64,000 nucleotides of DNA from CAVRZJ01 sp964594125. Lineage in GTDB: Bacteria; Acidobacteriota; Thermoanaerobaculia; Thermoanaerobaculales; Thermoanaerobaculaceae. Positions 59,805-64,000 of the stretch are shown here, in pieces. Location: positions 36,156-100,155 of the forward strand of contig CAZQLL010000014.1 in NCBI GenBank assembly GCA_964594125.1. The letters run 5' to 3'. Below the pieces are notes generated by a model. That model was not told the origin of the DNA. It saw only the letters and a list, made by a program, of their open reading frames with translations, and did no database searches. Each line of letters opens with the position of its first letter. The first letter of the stretch is position 1. The position numbers and the translations under genes were made by a program.

Positions 59805-59864
59805 AAGGGGAGGAAGCGCTGGCCTCGTCTCGGCGCTTCCGGGGAGGCCGCGAGGCCTCCCCTT
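59805..59864. terminator. Hairpin cluster between convergent genes
   Basis: Hairpin 1: GGAAGCGC/GCGCTTCC (59812-59819 with 59833-59840). Hairpin 2: a perfect 9-bp GGGGAGGCC/GGCCTCCCC with a GCGA loop (59841-59862). The outer segments 59805-59813 and 59856-59864 can also pair, excluding hairpin 2. It lies between the convergent RRM and CBM9-like genes. Confidence 0.6.
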
Positions 59865-59874
59865 CGCGGAACAC

Positions 59875-60732
59875 TCAGCGCGGGCTGGTGCCAGCCGCCG
59901 GCGCGAGCCCGCGCTGCCCGACCCCATGGAGGTGGATGCACGAAAAGCACTCGGGGATGTGCGAGTCGTAGACGCCGTGGGGGTTGAGGGCCCACCCCGC
60001 CGCTGGTGAGAGCGGGCGGCCGCCCGCCTCGACGTGCTCGAAGCGGGAGAGGTCGAGGCGGAGGGTGTCACCCTCGCGCGGCGGCCAGGGCCGGGCGAAA
60101 AGCGGCGCGAGGCCGGACCAGGGGAGGGCCAGCTCGACCGTCCAGCCGCGGTCGACGTCGGAGTCGTCGTTGAGCGTGCCGTCGATCCGCACGCCGGTGC
60201 GCAGACCTTCGAGATCCCAGTCCATGAACGCCCAGCGCTTCCCGCGGGGATGGCGCCCGTGCCGGCTGCCGTCCTGGAACCCGCCGATCACGTCGACGTC
60301 GCGCGCGGCGAGGTCGAGCCCGGCGCTCCTGAAGCGCCCCGAAGCGCGGTAGGCGTCCTGCCACACGTAGAGCACCTCGTATACGGTGCCGAGGGCGTTG
60401 ACCTGCAGCTCGTAGTAGCAGTCGTCGCCGCCGACGAACACCTCGACGTCGTTCTCGTGCCAGAGGAACGAGTCGCGCTCGGTCATCCGCGCGCGCACGC
60501 GCGGCTCCTCGATCCAGAAGCCGACGTAGAGCGCCTCGTCGTCCCAGAGCAGGGCGACGCGGGTGTCGAGCAGCCCGGGTGCGCCGCTCACCAGGTCGAC
60601 GAAGCGCGGCGAGCGCTCGGCCGAGCGCCACGGCTCCTTGTCGAGGTTGCCGTCGACAGTGATGTGGCGCGGCGTGCGGCGAGCCGTGAAGTGGGTGAGC
60701 AGCTCGGGGCTGCAGCCGTAGCGTGCGGTCAT
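59875..60732 (-). CDS. Carbohydrate-binding family 9-like (CBM9-like) protein
   Basis: 285 residues, no signal peptide seen. ITVDGNLDKEPWRSAERSP is the standard start of this domain, then RVALLWDDEALYVGFWIEEP, FLWHENDVEVFVGGDDCYYE and QVNALGTVYEVLYV. The beta-sandwich fold continues to DTLRLDLSRFEHVEAGG, closing with NPHGVYDSHIPECFSCIHLH. Despite the name such domains also bind haem or other ligands (DOMON-like relatives). It lies 28 bp downstream of the 13-haem cytochrome gene on the same strand, so the two are likely one operon and may act together; the missing export signal speaks against direct periplasmic partnership. Confidence 0.85.
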   Translation of the reverse strand: MTARYGCSPELLTHFTARRTPRHITVDGNLDKEPWRSAERSPRFVDLVSGAPGLLDTRVALLWDDEALYVGFWIEEPRVRARMTERDSFLWHENDVEVFVGGDDCYYELQVNALGTVYEVLYVWQDAYRASGRFRSAGLDLAARDVDVIGGFQDGSRHGRHPRGKRWAFMDWDLEGLRTGVRIDGTLNDDSDVDRGWTVELALPWSGLAPLFARPWPPREGDTLRLDLSRFEHVEAGGRPLSPAAGWALNPHGVYDSHIPECFSCIHLHGVGQRGLAPAAGTSPR

Positions 60733-60760
60733 CGCGGCCTCCCGGCCGGAGCGTTTCCGG

Positions 60761-62584
60761 CTACGACGCCTCCGCAAACTCGTGGCAGGTCGCGCAGGCG
60801 TCGTTGTCCTCGTTGTAGTGCGCCGCCTTGTCGTCGTGGCAGGTGAGGCAGTCGGCACGAGCCGCGACCTTCCACCCGTGCGGCTTGTGACAGTCGGTGC
60901 AAGCGGCGTCCGGGTGCCCGCCGGCCATGTGCAGCTCGCCGAGCGAGTCGTGACACGACGCACAGTCGTTGATCGGCTGTACCTCTTGCTCGCTCGCGTG
61001 GCAGGTATCGCAGCCGGACGCCATCATCGGCGCTGCCGGGTCGAGCTTGTGGCACTCGGCGCACTCGGTCGGCGGCCGGTAACCGGCGGCGTGGCAGCGG
61101 TTGCACAGCATCGTGGCGTGCTTCCCTTTGAGGTCCATCGGGTGCCACGGCCGATTCGAGGCCGGCACCTCGGCGCCGATTGGCGCCAGCGGGCCGCGCT
61201 GCGGCATCGTGTGACATACAGTGCACTCGGTGGTCAGCGTCTTCCCGGCAGCGGTGGCGTGCTTGCCGTCATGGCAGCGGAAGCACCCCGGCCAGTTGCG
61301 GTGGCCGATGTTCGACGCGTACGTCTGCCAGTTGACCTTCATCTTGGGGAACACGCTGCGGCCGTAGATGGCGGCGGCCGCCTCGCACGCCTGGGCGATC
61401 TCGCGCGACGAGCCCGCCGCCACGTCGGGGTACTTCGCGGCGTAGAACCCCGTGATCTCGTCCGTGATCCCCTTCGCCGCGGCCTCCCGGTCGGGGTACT
61501 CGCGAACCAGCGCGTCGACCGTCACCTTCTTGATCCACGGCAGCTTCGGCGAGATCAATCCGGACGACAGCGCCTCGTCGATCGCGCCTTCGGGCGGCGG
61601 GTAGATGTGGGTCGGGCGGTTGTGGCAGTCCATGCAGTCCATCACCCGGCGCGGCAGCTTCGCGATCTCCTCGGAGGAGAGCTTCGTCTCGGTGGACAGG
61701 TACTCCGACGTGCTGCCGTCGGTGTGGCGCACGGAGACCCAGGGAATCTCCTGCTGCTTCTCGTCGGCGTGCGCGAAGGTGATCTGGTTCTCCAGGATCA
61801 TGTGGAAGTGGATGCCGGCGTTCTGCCCCAGCTTCGGGCTGCCGCCGCCGGTCTTCACCAGGAACGTGATCTGTTCGGGCGTGTTTGCCTCGTCGTAGCG
61901 GAAGTGCGGGTTGCGGATGAGCTGGGCGCCGTAGAACTTCTCCGGCCAGTGGCACTCCTCGCAGGTCTCGCGCGCCGGGCGCAGGTTCTTGATCGGCACC
62001 GGGATCGGGGTTTCGTAGGAGTTCAGCACCACCGCGAATACCTGGCGCACGCCCGACAGCTTCGACTTCACGTACCAGCCGGCGCCGTGGCCGACGTGGC
62101 ACTCGACGCACGACACCTTGGCGTGCGGCGACGACTGGTAGGCGGTGTACTCGGGCTCCATGACCGTGTGGCAGATGCGGCCGCAGAAGGTGACCGACTC
62201 GGTGAACAGGAAGCCGTGGTATCCCGTCACCGCGAGCAGGATGAGGAGCAGGAACGCGCCGACGACGGCGCGGCCGAAGCGGCGGCGCTGCAGCGGGTCG
62301 TTGAGGTCGACGCGGGGGTAGGGAGGCGCCTCGGCGCTGCCGGCGCGCCGCCGCCTAAGGCTCTCCCGCCGCATGCCGTACCCGAAGACGACGAGGCCGA
62401 GGACGATGCCCATCGGCAGCACGAGGAACGCGAAGATTCCGAAGTACGGGCTGCCGCCGCCGAAAAACGTCATCAGCAGCAGCGTCGCGACGATGAGGGC
62501 GACGCTGCCGGCGACCACCAGACCGCCGAAGTACGAGATCGGGTTGCGGTAGAGGAACGCCTGCTTCGGCCGGTCGGTGCCCAT
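60761..62584 (-). CDS. NapC/ImcH-like 13-haem membrane cytochrome c
   Basis: 607 residues. Three membrane helices (about 17-40, 48-72, 107-128) precede a periplasmic haem-rich part. The first haem site is CGRICH, a C-x3-CH form, right after the third helix in FTESVTFCGRICHTVMEPEY, where NapC/NrfH-type quinol oxidases have their first haem. Twelve standard CXXCH sites follow: four in the middle region and eight near the end (CTVCH to CATCH). It probably takes electrons from menaquinol and passes them along its haem chain for respiration or extracellular transfer. ATG 62584 has GGGGGGACAGGA upstream and a TAGACT box at 62603-62608. The CBM9-like gene follows. Confidence 0.9.
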   Translation of the reverse strand: MGTDRPKQAFLYRNPISYFGGLVVAGSVALIVATLLLMTFFGGGSPYFGIFAFLVLPMGIVLGLVVFGYGMRRESLRRRRAGSAEAPPYPRVDLNDPLQRRRFGRAVVGAFLLLILLAVTGYHGFLFTESVTFCGRICHTVMEPEYTAYQSSPHAKVSCVECHVGHGAGWYVKSKLSGVRQVFAVVLNSYETPIPVPIKNLRPARETCEECHWPEKFYGAQLIRNPHFRYDEANTPEQITFLVKTGGGSPKLGQNAGIHFHMILENQITFAHADEKQQEIPWVSVRHTDGSTSEYLSTETKLSSEEIAKLPRRVMDCMDCHNRPTHIYPPPEGAIDEALSSGLISPKLPWIKKVTVDALVREYPDREAAAKGITDEITGFYAAKYPDVAAGSSREIAQACEAAAAIYGRSVFPKMKVNWQTYASNIGHRNWPGCFRCHDGKHATAAGKTLTTECTVCHTMPQRGPLAPIGAEVPASNRPWHPMDLKGKHATMLCNRCHAAGYRPPTECAECHKLDPAAPMMASGCDTCHASEQEVQPINDCASCHDSLGELHMAGGHPDAACTDCHKPHGWKVAARADCLTCHDDKAAHYNEDNDACATCHEFAEAS

Positions 62585-62602
62585 TCCTGTCCCCCCGGGA
62601 AA

Positions 62603-62608
62603 AGTCTA
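62603..62608 (-). promoter_or_regulatory. -10 box TAGACT of the cytochrome operon
   Basis: TAGACT on the minus strand, 18 bases before ATG 62584, with a purine-rich ribosome site between. Confidence 0.4.
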
Positions 62609-62852
62609 CATTGCCTCGCAGTAGATCTGCGGCGCCGTGCGCTCGTCGCCGCCCGCTTGCCTGAAGATGATGAAGAGGCAGGAGGCGCCCTCCGCGGATG
62701 AGCGGCCACCCACCTTCCATTCCGATGGCCTCCTCCCGCAAACCCCGTTGCCGCGACATCCTCCCGCAGGTTACCACCGGAAAGGCGCAGGCACGGCGCG
62801 TCGGCCGGCCGGCGGGAAGGCGCGCAGGCACCCGCGCATGCGGTCGATGTGC

Positions 62853-62858
62853 TACCTT
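62853..62858 (+). promoter_or_regulatory. -10 box TACCTT, six bases before GTG 62865
   Basis: TACCTT, six bases, then GTG 62865. It favours this GTG over the ATGs at 62838 and 62847, which would lie upstream of the transcript start. Confidence 0.47.
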
Positions 62859-62864
62859 CGGGAG

Positions 62865-63623
62865 GTGAGCGCCCGACACCTCACCGATGAGCCGTTGCGT
62901 GTCGCCGAGCCGCTGCGCGGCGCGGAGCTGGCGTCTCCGGCCCGGCGCGCGCTCGCACTTGCCTTGGACTGGTTGCTGCTCGTGCTGCCGAGCATCGGGG
63001 TCGCTCTCGCGGTCGCGCTCCTCTCGCTGCGCGCGAGCGACCCGGCCGGCTATCGGGGGCTGATCGGCTTGTGGACCGGCCGGAGCACGGGTCCGGAGGC
63101 GCTGCACGCCACGCTGCGCGACATTGCGCCGCTGCTCGTCCGCGCCGAGGCGCCGGGGCTGCCGGCTGCGGTCACCCTCGCCGTCGAGGAGGGCGACCTC
63201 GACCGCGCCGCCGACCTGCTGGCCGCGACCGACTTCATGTTCTCTCTCTCGCTCGATGCGCACGCGGGGGAGGCGGCGCCGGAGCGCGGCGTAAGGGTCG
63301 AGATCGGCCACTTCATTCCCAGGGCGCTGCGGGCGGCGGCGCTGTACGGCGTCGCGGCGCTCTACTTCACGCTGCTCACCCGCGGTCGGCGCGGCGCGAC
63401 TCTCGGCAAGCGCCTTCTCGGGATCCGCGTCGCCAGGCTCGACGGCCACCGGCTGTCGCTGATGGAGAGCTTCGAGCGCTTCGCCGGCTACCTGCACATC
63501 CCCGGCACGCTCGGGGTCGGTCTCCTCGACCTCTGGCACGACCCCAACCGCCGATTGCCGCACGACCGCACCGTGCACACCGCGGTGCTGCGGGTGCGGT
63601 CGGTGCCGCGCCGCGCGGGGTGA
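62865..63623 (+). CDS. RDD-family membrane protein
   Basis: 252 residues from GTG 62865. The RDD signature is present: RRALALALDWLLLVLPSIG (Arg, Asp in the first helix) and, near the end, TLGKRLLGIRVARLDGHRLS followed by an Arg-bearing segment. Two to three membrane helices (about 28-52, 152-172, and possibly one near 205-222) enclose a long soluble insert of ~95 residues, larger than in most RDD proteins. RDD proteins are poorly understood; some are ion antiporters. It is divergent from the cytochrome operon and lies 139 bp before the symporter gene on the same strand. Confidence 0.82.
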   Translation: MSARHLTDEPLRVAEPLRGAELASPARRALALALDWLLLVLPSIGVALAVALLSLRASDPAGYRGLIGLWTGRSTGPEALHATLRDIAPLLVRAEAPGLPAAVTLAVEEGDLDRAADLLAATDFMFSLSLDAHAGEAAPERGVRVEIGHFIPRALRAAALYGVAALYFTLLTRGRRGATLGKRLLGIRVARLDGHRLSLMESFERFAGYLHIPGTLGVGLLDLWHDPNRRLPHDRTVHTAVLRVRSVPRRAG

Positions 63624-63762
63624 AGGCCGCGAGCCTGCAGCGCGGCGGGAGTGAGGGCACGCGCTCTCGGGCGCTGCGGCCGCGGCTCCCGCCACGGCGG
63701 CCCTGATCCGCGGCTGCGTTTCTGCGGTAAGCTCCCGCCGCCGCGCGTGGAGGTGACGCCCG

Positions 63763-64000
63763 ATGGCCGAGCTCGAAACACTCCTCGATCGCATCGGCGG
63801 GATCGTCTGGGGCCCGCCGCTGCTCCTCCTGCTGTTCGGCACCCATCTGTTCCTCACCGTCCGCCTCCGCTTCATCCAGCGCTACATCTTCAAGGCGATA
63901 AGGCTCTCGTTCCAGCGGAAGCGCGAGGGCGAGGGCGACGTCTCGCAGTTCGGCGCGCTCACCACGGCGCTGGCGGCGACGATCGGCACCGGCAACATCG
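63763..64000 (+). CDS. Sodium:alanine symporter (AGCS) family protein, N-terminal part
   Basis: The gene runs off the end of the window; 79 residues are visible. It starts ELETLLDRIGGIVWGPPLLL, has a first membrane helix (about 14-34), then VRLRFIQRYIFKAIRLSF and GDVSQFGALTTALAATIGTG, the highly conserved start of the AGCS family (sodium- or proton-coupled alanine/glycine uptake). ATG 63763 follows TGGAGGTGA, a strong ribosome site. Later domains are not visible. Confidence 0.92.
   Translation, partial: MAELETLLDRIGGIVWGPPLLLLLFGTHLFLTVRLRFIQRYIFKAIRLSFQRKREGEGDVSQFGALTTALAATIGTGNI

Overview
The window is GC-rich (well above 65% by eye) and comes from a diderm bacterium with lipid A. It carries the skp/ompH-like, lpxD, fabZ, lpxA run, OmpA-type and lipoprotein genes, multihaem c-type cytochromes and bacterial-type proS. 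No rRNA, tRNA, CRISPR array or insertion sequence was found. The gene mix is a bacterial Ras-like GTPase, PP2C and SpoIIE phosphatases, several PEP-synthase-like proteins and large NapC-type cytochromes. It fits an Acidobacteriota-like or deltaproteobacterial-like environmental lineage, but that assignment is inference only.

Left part (1-14.5 kb): the end of a rubrerythrin-like gene; a four-gene signalling module (small GTPase, PP2C phosphatase, coiled-coil protein, membrane-anchored OmpA protein); an FMN reductase; a sugar-nucleotide reductase; two membrane or unknown proteins; a HAMP-SpoIIE phosphatase; Lon protease; and a conserved secreted protein.

Central part (14.6-34.9 kb) is the most unusual. 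Two parallel units each hold a cytidylate-kinase-like/BON fusion, a tiny membrane protein and a TauE/SafE-type anion exporter. Around them lie four paralogous PEP-synthase-like phosphotransferases of about 850 residues, all keeping the ATP-grasp and swivelling His domains. In place of the PEP/pyruvate barrel they share a C-terminal domain I do not recognise. A histidine kinase, two stand-alone receivers and a CusF-like lipoprotein are interleaved. The region ends with a third TauE/SafE protein fused to a hexahaem cytochrome, coupled to an Alph_Pro_TM-like membrane protein. I read this as one locus for ATP-dependent phosphorylation and export of an unknown, perhaps sulfur-containing, anion under two-component control; the substrate is not shown by the sequence.

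Right part (35-64 kb): an exported SurE; an HlyD-type adaptor and a MacB-like ABC exporter split by an oppositely oriented glycosyltransferase; the lipid A run; a MASE1/degenerate HD-GYP protein; a peptide-type ABC importer (binding protein plus two permeases, no ATPase here); a sensor kinase preceded by a partial duplication of its own 5' end; a secreted protein; a ferredoxin; 3-hydroxybutyryl-CoA dehydrogenase; a TPR protein with proS; an RRM RNA-binding protein that seems to start at ATC; a 13-haem NapC/ImcH-like membrane cytochrome with a CBM9-like partner; an RDD protein; and the start of an AGCS symporter.

Two window-wide patterns stand out. Many genes have a TANNNT box exactly 6-7 bases before the start codon, which suggests leaderless transcripts. 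A roughly 104-bp dispersed repeat with a perfect 16-bp palindrome occurs twice, each time at the end of a membrane glycosyltransferase-like gene.
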